Shown here piece by piece: positions 50,965 through 59,714 of a stretch of 64,000 bases of DNA. The notes below the pieces were generated by a model, which searched no databases, was not told where the DNA came from, and was given only the letters and a program-made list of their open reading frames with translations. The stretch is from positions 1-64,000 of the forward strand of contig JBJEPQ010000036.1 in the NCBI GenBank assembly GCA_051881315.1. The letters run 5' to 3'. This stretch comes from CAG-488 sp051881315. Lineage in GTDB: Bacteria > Bacillota > Clostridia > Oscillospirales > Acutalibacteraceae. A program made the translations under genes and the position numbers. Each line of letters starts with the position of its first letter. Position 1 is the stretch's first letter.

Positions 50965-51648
50965 TCAGTTCACCTCAATTTTATATCCGATACCGTAAAT
51001 TGTCTTGAGGTGATTTGCTCCCCATGAGCCAAGCTTGCCGCGCAAACGGGCAACATGAGAATCGACATTTCTTGTATCTCCGACATAGTCGTAACCCCAG
51101 ATATCGTCAAGGAGCTGTTCTCTGGTATAAACTCTTCCTCTGCTTGAGATGAGCTTTTCAAGAATGTTGTACTCCTTTAGAGTAAGCTCAATGGGATTTC
51201 CGTCGATAGTAACCTGATGAGCGTCGTTGTTGATAAGCAGACCGTCAAGGGAAATAATATCCTTGTCCGTCCTGACCTTGCCTGATGAAGAACGCTTGAG
51301 AAGAACATCAATTCTCTTCATGAGGATAGCAAGGCTGAACGGCTTTGTAACATAATCGTCTGCGCCTGCTTCAAAGCCCATAATCTGATCGTATTCTGCG
51401 CTCCTTGCGGTAAGAAGAATAATCGGAACGGAGGATGTCTTTCGAATCTGACGGCAAAGCTCCCAGCCGTCCACTTCGGGAATCATAATGTCCAGAATAT
51501 AAAGATCGATTTTTTCGTCCGAATTAAAGATTTCAAGAACCTCTCGTCCGGTGCTTGCCTCGACCGGTGTATGTCCGGAACGTCTGAGAAAATCGCATAC
51601 AAGTCTGCGAAGCTTGCTTTCATCGTCGGCAATGAGTATTTTTGCCAT
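50965..51648 (-). CDS. OmpR-family response regulator
   Basis: 227 residues. Receiver domain with the acidic pair in LIADDE and phospho-acceptor Asp in LYILDIMIPEVDGW, then the conserved Thr and KPF Lys; C-terminal winged helix with EYNILEKLISSRGRVYTREQLLDDIWG and the RNVDSHVARLRGKLG recognition region. ATG at 51648 follows AGGAG; the GTG three codons earlier sits next to that site. One base separates its stop from the kinase start. Confidence 0.93.
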   Translation of the reverse strand: MAKILIADDESKLRRLVCDFLRRSGHTPVEASTGREVLEIFNSDEKIDLYILDIMIPEVDGWELCRQIRKTSSVPIILLTARSAEYDQIMGFEAGADDYVTKPFSLAILMKRIDVLLKRSSSGKVRTDKDIISLDGLLINNDAHQVTIDGNPIELTLKEYNILEKLISSRGRVYTREQLLDDIWGYDYVGDTRNVDSHVARLRGKLGSWGANHLKTIYGIGYKIEVN

Positions 51649-51674
51649 AGTAACCACTCCTGTAAAAATGCTAT

Positions 51675-52541
51675 TTATCTGTCTTCCGATTTCTTCGAAA
51701 GAGCTTTGATTGATTTATCCACGGACTCCTTGTAGCGATTCTGCATTTCAAGAGTCCATTCATCAACGGTTTCCCGTGATTTTTTTATATCCTTAACAAT
51801 AACGTTGTTTGCACCGCAAAGCAGAGCCTTGCACATATCCGGGGTGTCTTCAATTCCGTCAACGGTAAAAAGTATGCCGTAATCGTTGAGTGTTTCGACA
51901 AGCTCATCGGAAAGCTGAGAATAGTCTGTCACCAGTCCCGAAGCGCCGGTCTTTTCAAGTGCCTCCGGCTTGGAAAAACTGCCGTTTTTGACGCTGTCAA
52001 GCTCCTCGGCGGTAAAGGTGTAATCTATCAGAAAGGGGAGAATTGTATCGTCAGTTCCGATAAGCTCGTATCTGTCGGCGTCAATTCCCGTCAGAAATAC
52101 CCGGTTTACAACATTGTATTCGACAGCAAGACTGTTCAGCTTTGCAATGTCGGAAAGCTGAACGATATTGAGGTAAACGCAAGCGGAATTGAACTTTTCC
52201 TCATTCATTGCGGCAAAGAGAGTTTCAACCTTTTCTGCGCTGTCGATTTCGGAATAGCTGTCGGTCATTACGGGAGTACCGTCTTTTTTAAAACAGAGGT
52301 CAACAATGACCGCATTTGCTCCGAGACGAACGCTCTCTTTGAAGCCTGCTACGGAGTTGACCGTTCCGTCAACCTCGCTGCAATGGGAAATCAGGGAAAT
52401 GTTGTCAACATTGCTGAGATCTTTACGCATATATGAGGAAACGGAATTGCGTCTGACGATCGGAATGATAATTACAGCCGCAACTATCACGGCAATCAGT
52501 ACAGCCGAAATTGCAATTAAACCTTTTTTCTCAGGCTTCAA
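51675..52541 (-). CDS. membrane-anchored GDPD-like protein, degenerate active site
   Basis: About 288 residues. N-terminal membrane anchor (about 6-30), then a TIM barrel aligned with glycerophosphodiester phosphodiesterases: LISHCSEVDG replaces the usual HRG..ENT, GANAVIVDL replaces the IE-x-D metal pair, and KKDGTPVMTDS replaces DG..V..HD. Several catalytic and metal residues are thus missing, so hydrolysis is doubtful; the later barrel strands (FTVDGIED, GANNVIVKD) remain. TTG at 52541 follows AGGAGG; the gene overlaps the upstream kinase gene by 11 bases. A sensor-accessory role with the two-component pair is inferred. Confidence 0.7.
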   Translation of the reverse strand: MKPEKKGLIAISAVLIAVIVAAVIIIPIVRRNSVSSYMRKDLSNVDNISLISHCSEVDGTVNSVAGFKESVRLGANAVIVDLCFKKDGTPVMTDSYSEIDSAEKVETLFAAMNEEKFNSACVYLNIVQLSDIAKLNSLAVEYNVVNRVFLTGIDADRYELIGTDDTILPFLIDYTFTAEELDSVKNGSFSKPEALEKTGASGLVTDYSQLSDELVETLNDYGILFTVDGIEDTPDMCKALLCGANNVIVKDIKKSRETVDEWTLEMQNRYKESVDKSIKALSKKSEDR

Positions 52542-53661
52542 GCATACTCCTCCTGTATATCTCATCAACACATTCGTTAAGCTCGTCCATATGCTCCTCA
52601 ATGTCTTTCACAAGCTTGAACTGAGTGTGGGCACGGACAAGGTTGTGTTCGGGATAATCTGTTTTGAAATAAGTGTCTCCGTTGAGATAGTCGGTGAGAA
52701 ATCTTACTCCGCACTCAAGAGCCATCAGCTTTGCGGAGAAAGCAAGGTTTTTGACTTCCTCCTCGTTGAGAGCCTGTCCCGCTTCGGAGAGGAAGCCCTC
52801 GGTGTACTTTTTGAAAAGGTCGATGTTGAGCCTGTAATTATTCAGATCTCTTTCGTTTTCGTCGGAGGTGACTGCACCCGAACGTATGCTGTCGCCGAAG
52901 TCATAAAGCGACAGACCGGGCATTATTGTGTCAAGGTCGATAACGCAAATTGCTTCGTTCGTGATGCTGTCAAAAAGAAGATTGTTTATCTTTGTGTCGT
53001 TATGAGTGACTCTCATCGGGATTTTACCCTCGGCGGCAAGATCAACAAGCTTTGAAGCGTCCTTTTCACGCTCAAAAGCGAAGTTAAGCTCTTCTTTTAT
53101 ATTATCAAGTCTTCCGGAAATATTATCCGAAACAGCGGTTTTCAATGCTTCGTATCTCGACGGGGTGTCGTGAAAATGGGGGATAGTCTCAAAAAGGGTT
53201 GCCGCAGGGAAGTCGGAAAGCATTTTCTGAAACTTGCCGAAAGCCTTGCCCGAACGAAAAGCTTTGACTTCTGAGTCGATTTTGTCGCAGGTGTAGCACT
53301 TGCCGATATATGTATAGCTGCGCCAGCAGTTTCCGTCCTTATCGAGGTAATAAGGGGTATTGTCCTTTGTGTAAAGAAAAGTAAGGGTTTCTCTCTGTGC
53401 GTTTCCGCCGGAAAGATTGATCTTGTTGCGGAGAAAACCCGTTACATTCATTATGTTTGACATAAGCTCGTCCGGTTTTTTGAATACGTTGGTATTGATT
53501 TTTTGCAGGACATATTTAAAGTTCTGATTGCCGTCCGAAAAGGTCAGCACAAAGGTTGAGTTTATCAGTCCTGTATCGGTATATTCAATATCGGTAATTT
53601 CGCCCTCAAACGGAAAAGCTTCAATGATTGTTTTTAATGAATCGGAATCTAACTCGCACAT
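52531..53661 (-). CDS. phosphotransferase, N-acetylhexosamine kinase (NahK)-like
   Basis: 376 residues of the aminoglycoside phosphotransferase/choline kinase fold. Catalytic loop VTHNDTKINNLLFD (H-x-D..N) and metal Asp in VIDLDTIMPG are intact, and SLYDFGDSIRSGA is characteristic of the NahK-like group, which phosphorylates N-acetylhexosamines at C1 in mucin or milk-glycan use. Exact sugar unproven. First gene of the operon with GDPD-like, regulator and sensor kinase genes, with its own promoter. Confidence 0.82.
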   Translation of the reverse strand: MCELDSDSLKTIIEAFPFEGEITDIEYTDTGLINSTFVLTFSDGNQNFKYVLQKINTNVFKKPDELMSNIMNVTGFLRNKINLSGGNAQRETLTFLYTKDNTPYYLDKDGNCWRSYTYIGKCYTCDKIDSEVKAFRSGKAFGKFQKMLSDFPAATLFETIPHFHDTPSRYEALKTAVSDNISGRLDNIKEELNFAFEREKDASKLVDLAAEGKIPMRVTHNDTKINNLLFDSITNEAICVIDLDTIMPGLSLYDFGDSIRSGAVTSDENERDLNNYRLNIDLFKKYTEGFLSEAGQALNEEEVKNLAFSAKLMALECGVRFLTDYLNGDTYFKTDYPEHNLVRAHTQFKLVKDIEEHMDELNECVDEIYRRSMLEA

Positions 53662-53701
53662 AAAAAAAACTCCCGGAGAAATTTATTGTATTATTATAAA
53701 T

Positions 53702-53730
53702 ATTATATACAATAATGTCGATTTAGTCAA
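53702..53730 (-). promoter_or_regulatory. promoter of the kinase-GDPD-two-component operon
   Basis: Minus strand TTGACT (53730-53725), 17-base spacer, TATAAT (53707-53702). Confidence 0.78.
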
Positions 53731-53754
53731 TAATTTTATATATTAAAACAGCGG

Positions 53755-53783
53755 TTGCTTTTTTACAGAGAGTATGTTATAAT
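53755..53783 (+). promoter_or_regulatory. promoter for the zinc-ribbon lipoprotein
   Basis: TTGCTT (53755-53760), 17-base spacer, TATAAT (53778-53783); divergent from the preceding promoter. Confidence 0.6.
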
Positions 53784-53815
53784 GGTAAAAAATCTACGGA
53801 GGTTCAGGAGAAGAG

Positions 53816-55108
53816 ATGGAAAACAAAGGAAAATCATTAAGGATCATTTCGATCATCTGCGTTCTTACGCTCATTGTTCTGACTATATTGCCCGGATGTA
53901 ATTTTATCGGACAGACAAAGAAAAACGACGGTGCGGTTGCGCCTGTAGTTGACGAGATGGGAAATCAGCTTTGCTGTCCCATCTGCCAGTCTACCGATAT
54001 CAAGGACGACGGCAACGGTACATATACCTGCAACGCTTGCGGAAACCAGTGGAAGTACGATCAGGCGGCAAATCAGGTTGATATTGTTGATGACAGCGGA
54101 AATACTATTCAGACGATGGATGTAAATGCCGGCTATGTTTCGGGCGGCAGCAGCGGCGGATCAAGCTACGGTGGCTCAAGTTCAGGCGGCTCAAACTATA
54201 TTCCCGGCGGAAACAGCGGCAGTAACGGCACAGGCGGCTCAAACGGCGGCAGCAACAATTCAGGTGGATCGAGCGGCGGCTCCAATATTGTTACAACAAC
54301 AAAGAAGTCTATTGACTATAAAAAATTGGTGCAGGATATCAGGGCAAGTGCCGGCCGCTTTGCTGATTCTATTGAATTGATTTATGACGAAGAAACCGAC
54401 ACTATTACTGTTAAGAGCAAGGACGGTAGAGATACAGGTCTTTTCGGCTTTAAGTACAGCATGACGGATAAGGTCTTCTATACCGCCGAGGACGCTTGGC
54501 AGAGAAACTTCGGTTTTGAGGAGACCTATGACAACTTTGCCGGAGCAGGTGCTATTTCCTACGACACAATCCGTGTTAAGTTTAACTATCAGGGCAACGA
54601 ATGGATGATTCAGTTCTGGAAAGGTCAGTACGGTCTTGTTCTTATCGGTGCCGAGGTCGGTCTTTACAATCGTAAAGAAAACGCAACTGCAAGCTCATAC
54701 TATGACTGTGTAACCGATGAGGAGAAGCTCAACATGAGCATGAAGGTATACAGACAGAATGCCGACAATAAGAACAAGTACGATCTTCTCTTTAAGAGAT
54801 CACCGTCAAAGACATGGTGGCTTACGGGCTTTACTCCCGGAACGCTCAGCGCAGGCAGCTACGTTGTTTCCGAGGACGCTACAAAGAAGCTCATGGTTCA
54901 GGTTACGTTCAATTTTGATACACCCGAGCAGGCTCAGGCTTTCATCGGCGGACTTGTGAACACAACAACAATCCACCATAATTCTCCCAAGAGAACACGT
55001 TCTGTTAAGTTCACACAGGTTTCTGCGGCAGAGTTTGAGACATCAACAAAGACATCAAAATACGCTCTTGACGAGAACGGAAAGACCGTCTATGTGTCAT
55101 GGAGATAA
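53816..55108 (+). CDS. lipoprotein with zinc ribbon, Gly/Ser linker and DUF4474 domain
   Basis: 430 residues. Signal peptide with lipobox ILPGC (Cys28). Residues of about 52-82 are a zinc ribbon (CCPICQS then CNACGNQW), unusual outside the membrane. A Gly/Ser/Asn-rich low-complexity linker spans about 105-155. A DUF4474-type domain follows (about 200-290: FGFKYSMTDKVFYT, WMIQFWKGQYGLVLIGAEVGLY), then a beta-rich C-terminus. Function unknown; probably a cell-envelope protein. A second small lipoprotein gene follows 13 bases later. Confidence 0.82.
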   Translation: MENKGKSLRIISIICVLTLIVLTILPGCNFIGQTKKNDGAVAPVVDEMGNQLCCPICQSTDIKDDGNGTYTCNACGNQWKYDQAANQVDIVDDSGNTIQTMDVNAGYVSGGSSGGSSYGGSSSGGSNYIPGGNSGSNGTGGSNGGSNNSGGSSGGSNIVTTTKKSIDYKKLVQDIRASAGRFADSIELIYDEETDTITVKSKDGRDTGLFGFKYSMTDKVFYTAEDAWQRNFGFEETYDNFAGAGAISYDTIRVKFNYQGNEWMIQFWKGQYGLVLIGAEVGLYNRKENATASSYYDCVTDEEKLNMSMKVYRQNADNKNKYDLLFKRSPSKTWWLTGFTPGTLSAGSYVVSEDATKKLMVQVTFNFDTPEQAQAFIGGLVNTTTIHHNSPKRTRSVKFTQVSAAEFETSTKTSKYALDENGKTVYVSWR

Positions 55109-55121
55109 AGAGGCGATATAA

Positions 55122-55496
55122 ATGAAAAAAATCGTTTCGGTTGCGCTTGTTGTATTTATGGGACTTTTCCTGTTTTCGTCCTGCGGAAGTAACTCTGACG
55201 GGGAAGAAAACGCAAATACAATAATTGCGAATTACAGCATCAATAATACCGAGGACAGCAAGGACTTTATTGTTGAAGTTCAGGATCTCGGAGGAGTTTA
55301 TTCCGACCTTTACGACAAGAACGGACTTCACATCAAGTTCAAGGGCGGATCAGATAAGATCTATGATGCGGACGGCAATGAGTTGAGCCGTGAAGATCTT
55401 ACGATCGGCGCAACGCTCGAAATATCGTATGACGGTAAAATTGTAAAGGATAATCCCAAGACAATAAAAGCGTATAAGGTTACGGTAATCGGTTAA
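55122..55496 (+). CDS. small lipoprotein of unknown function
   Basis: 124 residues. Lipobox LFSSC puts the lipidated Cys at 21. The mature part of about 100 residues is acidic at first (SNSDGEENAN) and then beta-rich (FIVEVQDLGGVYSDLYDKNGLHIKF). No family recognised. Same operon as the DUF4474 lipoprotein. Confidence 0.75.
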   Translation: MKKIVSVALVVFMGLFLFSSCGSNSDGEENANTIIANYSINNTEDSKDFIVEVQDLGGVYSDLYDKNGLHIKFKGGSDKIYDADGNELSREDLTIGATLEISYDGKIVKDNPKTIKAYKVTVIG

Positions 55497-55511
55497 GGTT
55501 TATATAAAAAA

Positions 55512-55562
55512 GCCTCCCCTTGTTTTACAAGGGGAGGTGTCGCATTTATGCGACGGAGGGGA
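55512..55562 (+). repeat. REP-like double hairpin, may serve as terminator
   Basis: CCTCCCCTTG..CAAGGGGAGG and GTCGC..GCGAC hairpins followed by GGAGGGG, 15 bases after the lipoprotein stop. Same general design as the REP units at 3.2-3.8 kb. Confidence 0.6.
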
Positions 55563-55612
55563 TAAATGTAAAAAAATTTAAAGAAGAAATAAGTCTTTCT
55601 ACAATCCCTCAG

Positions 55613-55648
55613 TCAGCTTCGCTGCCTTTACACAAGGGAGCTGAAAAG
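55613..55648 (-). repeat. REP-like unit, GGCTCC family, inverted
   Basis: AATCCCTCAGTCAGC..CTTTACACAAGGGAGC, the reverse complement of the type at 3578-3633. Confidence 0.6.
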
Positions 55649-55673
55649 TACCATCAAGATTTATAATGATATA

Positions 55674-55811
55674 GTCTAAAATCTAACATCTAACATCTAA
55701 AGTCTAACATCTAATCTCACACCTCATCCGTCACGACCTTCGGTCGTGCCACCTTCCCCTCAAGGGGAAGGCTGAACATAGATGTTAGATATTAGACTTT
55801 AGACATTAGAT
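55674..55811. repeat. REP-like unit flanked by inverted heptad arrays
   Basis: Left array 55674-55715 has six RTCTAAN units. Centre 55716-55777 is a full REP copy with GACCTTCGGTCGTG and CTTCCCCTCAAGGGGAAG hairpins. Right array 55784-55811 has four units in inverted orientation. Architecture identical to 3691-3806. No gene is visible in 55497-55909. Confidence 0.75.
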
Positions 55812-55865
55812 GAGCCGTTTTTAACGTTTATACAAACCTTTAATTTTAGTTTTTGAATAGAAAAA

Positions 55866-55892
55866 ACAGGGGCAGTCATTGACTGTCCCTGT
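55866..55892 (-). terminator. intrinsic terminator after tsf
   Basis: On the minus strand ACAGGGACAGTCA pairs with TGACTGCCCCTGT and is followed by TTTTTT. Confidence 0.88.
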
Positions 55893-55909
55893 CGAATTAT
55901 TTGTGATGA

Positions 55910-57004
55910 TTACATCATGCTTGCAACTTCTGCTACGAAGTCGTCAACTCTCTTTTCAATTCCTTCGCCCTTTACGAAACGAATGAAGCCTGTAGCCTTG
56001 ATAGAGCCGCCGAGCTTCTTAGCAACATCTGCGATATAACCGCCGACATTGCCTTCGAAAAGGTCTGAACGAACGAATGTCTGCTCAAGAAGGCAGATTT
56101 CTTTAAGCTGCTTCTTCATACGGCCGTCAACAGCACCGGAGAAAATCTTGTTGTTAACGATTTCGTCCTTGCTTGCAACTGCAAGCTCAACAAGAGTGGC
56201 AACTGCGTCCTTTGAAAGGAAGTTGAAGAGGAACTTGTTGTTCTTCTGCTCCTCATAAGCGGCAAGATCCTCATCACTGAAGAGCTTCTCGCTGACAGCC
56301 TTATCAAAGAGACTGTTGAGAATCGGCTTCGGAAGTGAATCCGGCTTGTTAAGTGAGCTGTCAATAGTGATTGCCTTCATCTTAGCAAGCTCATCTTCGG
56401 ATATGCAATCCTTGCTGAGATATTCGGGACTCATAGCGGCAACCTGCATTGCAACATTCTTGCCCATTGCCTTGAACTCGTCGCTGTCGGCAACATCTGT
56501 GTCGAAGTTTACGAGAACGCCGACTGAACCGCCGCCGTGAATGTAGGAAGCAACAACACCCTCAACTCTGACAAAACGGCGAACCTTCATGTTCTCACGG
56601 ATTGTGAGGAAGAGCTCCTGAACTGCGTCGGAAACAACCTCGTCACTACCTGAAAGGGTGGTAGCAAGAAGAGCGTCAACGTCTGCGGGATTCTTCTCTG
56701 CAACCGTTACGGCAATTTTATTTGCAAGCTCAACAAACTTCTCGTTCTTTGCAACGAAGTCTGTTTCGCAGTTAACCTCAACCATAGAAGCAACCTTGGC
56801 TGCCTCATCATAATAAGTAACAACTACACCTTCTGCGGCGATACGGCTGGCTTTCTTAGCAGCTGATGCAAGACCCTTCTCACGAAGAACGTCTACTGCT
56901 TTTTCCATGTCACCGTCTGCTTCTGTAAGAGCCTTCTTACAGTCCATCATGCCTGCTCCGGTCTTTTCACGGAGAGACTGAACGTCTTTAGCTGTGAAAT
57001 TCAT
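55910..57004 (-). CDS. tsf: translation elongation factor Ts
   Basis: 364 residues; guanine nucleotide exchange factor for EF-Tu. N-terminal UBA-like VQSLREKTGAGMMDCKKALTEADGD, then VNCETDFVAKNEKF and VGVLVNFDTDV. Longer than E. coli EF-Ts (283 residues), with extra sequence in the C-terminal half (about 210-330). Follows rpsB by 62 bases in the standard rpsB-tsf order. Confidence 0.96.
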   Translation of the reverse strand: MNFTAKDVQSLREKTGAGMMDCKKALTEADGDMEKAVDVLREKGLASAAKKASRIAAEGVVVTYYDEAAKVASMVEVNCETDFVAKNEKFVELANKIAVTVAEKNPADVDALLATTLSGSDEVVSDAVQELFLTIRENMKVRRFVRVEGVVASYIHGGGSVGVLVNFDTDVADSDEFKAMGKNVAMQVAAMSPEYLSKDCISEDELAKMKAITIDSSLNKPDSLPKPILNSLFDKAVSEKLFSDEDLAAYEEQKNNKFLFNFLSKDAVATLVELAVASKDEIVNNKIFSGAVDGRMKKQLKEICLLEQTFVRSDLFEGNVGGYIADVAKKLGGSIKATGFIRFVKGEGIEKRVDDFVAEVASMM

Positions 57005-57066
57005 GATAAATTCCTCCTGTATTTAAAGTTTCGGCGGAATATAAAATTCCGCCGTTAAAGTTTTTA

Positions 57067-57807
57067 TTATTCAGCAGCGGCTTCTGTTGCTTCTTCGGCA
57101 ACTTCCTCTGCGGGAGCTTCCTGCTCGCCCTGACGTCCCTCGATAACAGCGTCAGCCATTGCGCCTGCGATAAGACGAACGGCACGGATAGCGTCATCGT
57201 TTCCGGGGATAACATAGTCGATCTCATCGGGATCGCAGTTTGTATCTACGATAGCAACGATGGGAATACCGAGCTTATGTGCCTCCTGAACGGCAATTCT
57301 CTCCTTGCGAGGGTCAACGATGAACATAGCAGCGGGCTGCTTCTTCATGTTTACGATACCGCCCATGAACTTTTCGAGCTTTTCGATCTCAAGCTTGAGT
57401 TTGATAACTTCCTTCTTCGGGAGAAGATCGAATGTTCCGTCAGCTTCCATCTTCTTGAGCTGCTCGAGTCTCTTGATTCTTCTCTTGATTGTGTTGAAGT
57501 TTGTGAGCATACCGCCGAGCCAACGTGCATTGACGTAAGGCATACCGCAGCGGATAGCTTCTTCCTTAACGGAATCCTGAGCCTGCTTCTTTGTTCCTAC
57601 GAAAAGAACATCGCTTCCGTCAGCGGCTACGTCACGAACGAAGAGATAAGCCTCCTCAAGCTTCTTGACGGTCTTCTGAAGGTCGATGATGTAAATTCCG
57701 TTACGCTCTGTGAAAATGTACTGAGCCATTTTCGGATTCCATCTTCTGGTCTGGTGTCCGAAGTGAACACCTGCTTCAAGTAACTGTTTCATTGATACTA
57801 CCGGCAT
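57067..57807 (-). CDS. rpsB: ribosomal protein S2
   Basis: 246 residues. MKQLLEAGVHFGHQTRRWNP, FVGTKKQAQ, ARWLGGMLTNF and the VDTNCDPD..IPGNDDAIR end are hallmark S2. It has an extra Ala/Glu/Pro tail (QEAPAEEVAEEATEAAAE) like the one on ispH-S1. ATG at 57807 follows AAGGAGG; upstream in-frame sequence is leader. Confidence 0.97.
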   Translation of the reverse strand: MPVVSMKQLLEAGVHFGHQTRRWNPKMAQYIFTERNGIYIIDLQKTVKKLEEAYLFVRDVAADGSDVLFVGTKKQAQDSVKEEAIRCGMPYVNARWLGGMLTNFNTIKRRIKRLEQLKKMEADGTFDLLPKKEVIKLKLEIEKLEKFMGGIVNMKKQPAAMFIVDPRKERIAVQEAHKLGIPIVAIVDTNCDPDEIDYVIPGNDDAIRAVRLIAGAMADAVIEGRQGEQEAPAEEVAEEATEAAAE

Positions 57808-57908
57808 AAAAAAATCCTCCTTAGTTTTTGCCTCTGCAAGGCTTAAAATCCGGACATTTCGATGAAATGCACTTCGGATAAAACACCCTGCATGCGTTTT
57901 GCCGTAAA
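57808..57908 (-). ncRNA. rpsB leader with hairpin, possible S2 autoregulation site
   Basis: The transcript leader of about 100 bases contains a two-part hairpin: ATCCG/CGGAT closing CATTTC/GAAATG (plus-strand span 57848-57879). Ribosomal operons are often controlled through such leaders. No named motif could be confirmed by eye. Confidence 0.35.
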
Positions 57909-57937
57909 AGTATATCACAAAGAAACCGTTATTTCAA
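57909..57937 (-). promoter_or_regulatory. promoter for rpsB-tsf
   Basis: Minus strand TTGAAA (57937-57932), 17-base spacer, TATACT (57914-57909). Confidence 0.7.
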
Positions 57938-57960
57938 GAGCTTTTCAGAAATTTTTTTCA

Positions 57961-59553
57961 TTATTCGGAAAAATTTATACTGTCGGCTATCTGCTTGAAA
58001 ACCGGAGCACAGTCCTCTGCGCCCGACGATCCGCCCTGTTTCATTATCACGACAGCATATCTGGGATTGTCGGCAGGAAAAAATCCTCCGAACCAGGTGT
58101 TGCAAAGCTCCACGCCGTTTTTATCAAAAATACCCGTCTGAGCCGTTGCCGTCTTGCCTGCGGCGGAAAAATCCTTCGGTTTGGCAGAGGAGCCGTTGCC
58201 GTTTTCGACAACCGAGGTGAGCATTTCGGTGAGCCTTCGGCTCGTTTCCTCGCTGAGGGCAACGACCGGATATTTGTTGTCAAACACCTTTTCTTTCCCA
58301 TCCTTTTCCCTGACGGATTTAACAATATACGGCTTGAAGTATATGCCCTTGTTTGCAACGGCGCAGAGCATCTGGGCGATCTGTACGGGAGAGGCGGTGA
58401 AGCTGCCCTGACCGAATGAAAAGTTTGCAAGTGCGGCAGGGTTGCCGAGGGCTTCGGCGGTCGGGACAATTCCCGGATCGGATATTATGCCGTCGGCAAG
58501 CTCGGTTTTCTGACCGAAGCCGAGGAGGGCCGCCGTTTCCGTAATTGCTTCTGCGCCGAGCCTTTGTCCTAAATTGATAAAATATGTGTTGCACGAAATT
58601 TCAAGCGCCTTTTTCAGATTGACCTTGCCGTGAGCGGTGTTGCTGCTGCACCCGAAGACAACTCCGCCGATACTGCATGAGCCTTTACATTCACATTCAA
58701 AGCCGTCAAGTCCTCTCTCCAATGCGGCAGCCGCAACGGCAACCTTGAATATCGAACCGACGGCAAAGCTGGAAAAGCATCTGTTCAGAAGAGGAGCGGA
58801 GGAGGAAGAAAGGCTGTCGGAAACCCGGTTTGCGTTGTAGACAGGGCGTGAAGCTGCTGCTCTGACAGCTCCGTCTTCGATATCAATTACTATCGCACAG
58901 CCCTCGCTGATTTTTCCCTCATCAAGCGCAGCTTCAACGGCGTTCTGAATTTCAAGGTCGATTGTCAGCTCAACGGAGCCGACATTGACGGAATCGGAGG
59001 TTATTTCAATTTCCGAGCCGGAGATAGTCCTGCCATATGCGTCGGCAGGGACTCTCGCTTTTACCTCGCCGTCGGAAAAAAGTATGCTGTCAAAAGTTTT
59101 TTCAATTCCCGTCACACCGTGACCTGTCTCATCAAGATATCCGAGCAGGTGCTGAGCCGGCTGATAATCCGAATAACGTTTGTATATGGGGATGCATAGT
59201 ATATCGCTGTCGGAGGGCAACTCCTGCTTGCCGATATTCAGCATCACCGGCGAGCCGTCGGACATTTTTTCCCGTACCGACTGATATGTGCGGCTGTCGA
59301 TTATATCGGATAATGCCGCCAGAGAATTTACCGAGGGTTTTGCAATCACATAGTTGTCGTAATAATTCTCGGTAATCTTTCTGCCTTTGCAGTCGGTGAT
59401 GTTTCCCCGAAGCTTATATAGAACGAAGGAGGAATAGTGGGAGTCCGAAGACACAAGCTCGGTGCCGCCCGAACAGAGCACATACAGCCTGAGACACAGA
59501 CCGCCGATAATCAGACAAAAGGCGGTAAAAACAGCAATGATTCTTTTTTCCAT
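57961..59553 (-). CDS. class B penicillin-binding protein (transpeptidase)
   Basis: 530 residues. Single N-terminal membrane anchor (about 6-26), dimerisation/pedestal region with the LRGNITDCKGR segment, and a transpeptidase domain: active site SxxK as GSIFK, SxN as SCN, and third motif as GKTATAQTG (KTA instead of the usual KTG). Cross-links peptidoglycan during septal or cell-wall growth. Shorter than PBP2x and without PASTA domains, like the PbpA/SpoVD-like group. Ends 24 bases upstream of the rpsB promoter. Confidence 0.88.
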   Translation of the reverse strand: MEKRIIAVFTAFCLIIGGLCLRLYVLCSGGTELVSSDSHYSSFVLYKLRGNITDCKGRKITENYYDNYVIAKPSVNSLAALSDIIDSRTYQSVREKMSDGSPVMLNIGKQELPSDSDILCIPIYKRYSDYQPAQHLLGYLDETGHGVTGIEKTFDSILFSDGEVKARVPADAYGRTISGSEIEITSDSVNVGSVELTIDLEIQNAVEAALDEGKISEGCAIVIDIEDGAVRAAASRPVYNANRVSDSLSSSSAPLLNRCFSSFAVGSIFKVAVAAAALERGLDGFECECKGSCSIGGVVFGCSSNTAHGKVNLKKALEISCNTYFINLGQRLGAEAITETAALLGFGQKTELADGIISDPGIVPTAEALGNPAALANFSFGQGSFTASPVQIAQMLCAVANKGIYFKPYIVKSVREKDGKEKVFDNKYPVVALSEETSRRLTEMLTSVVENGNGSSAKPKDFSAAGKTATAQTGIFDKNGVELCNTWFGGFFPADNPRYAVVIMKQGGSSGAEDCAPVFKQIADSINFSE

Positions 59554-59714
59554 AAAGTAACGCTCCCGATCAGGTTATATATAAAAAGCATTCGCTGTTC
59601 GGGCTTTTAAATACGCTTTTTATAATTTTTCGTCAAAATGCCATATTGATTTTTTTATAATAATATACTATTATATACTTGTAATTTTATTTTTTGGAAA
59701 CGGAGGAAAATGAA

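Noticed and set aside
57808..57918. 37-residue N-terminal extension of ribosomal protein S2
   Set aside because: AAGGAGG directly precedes ATG 57807, and the upstream part covers the leader and reaches into the promoter region.
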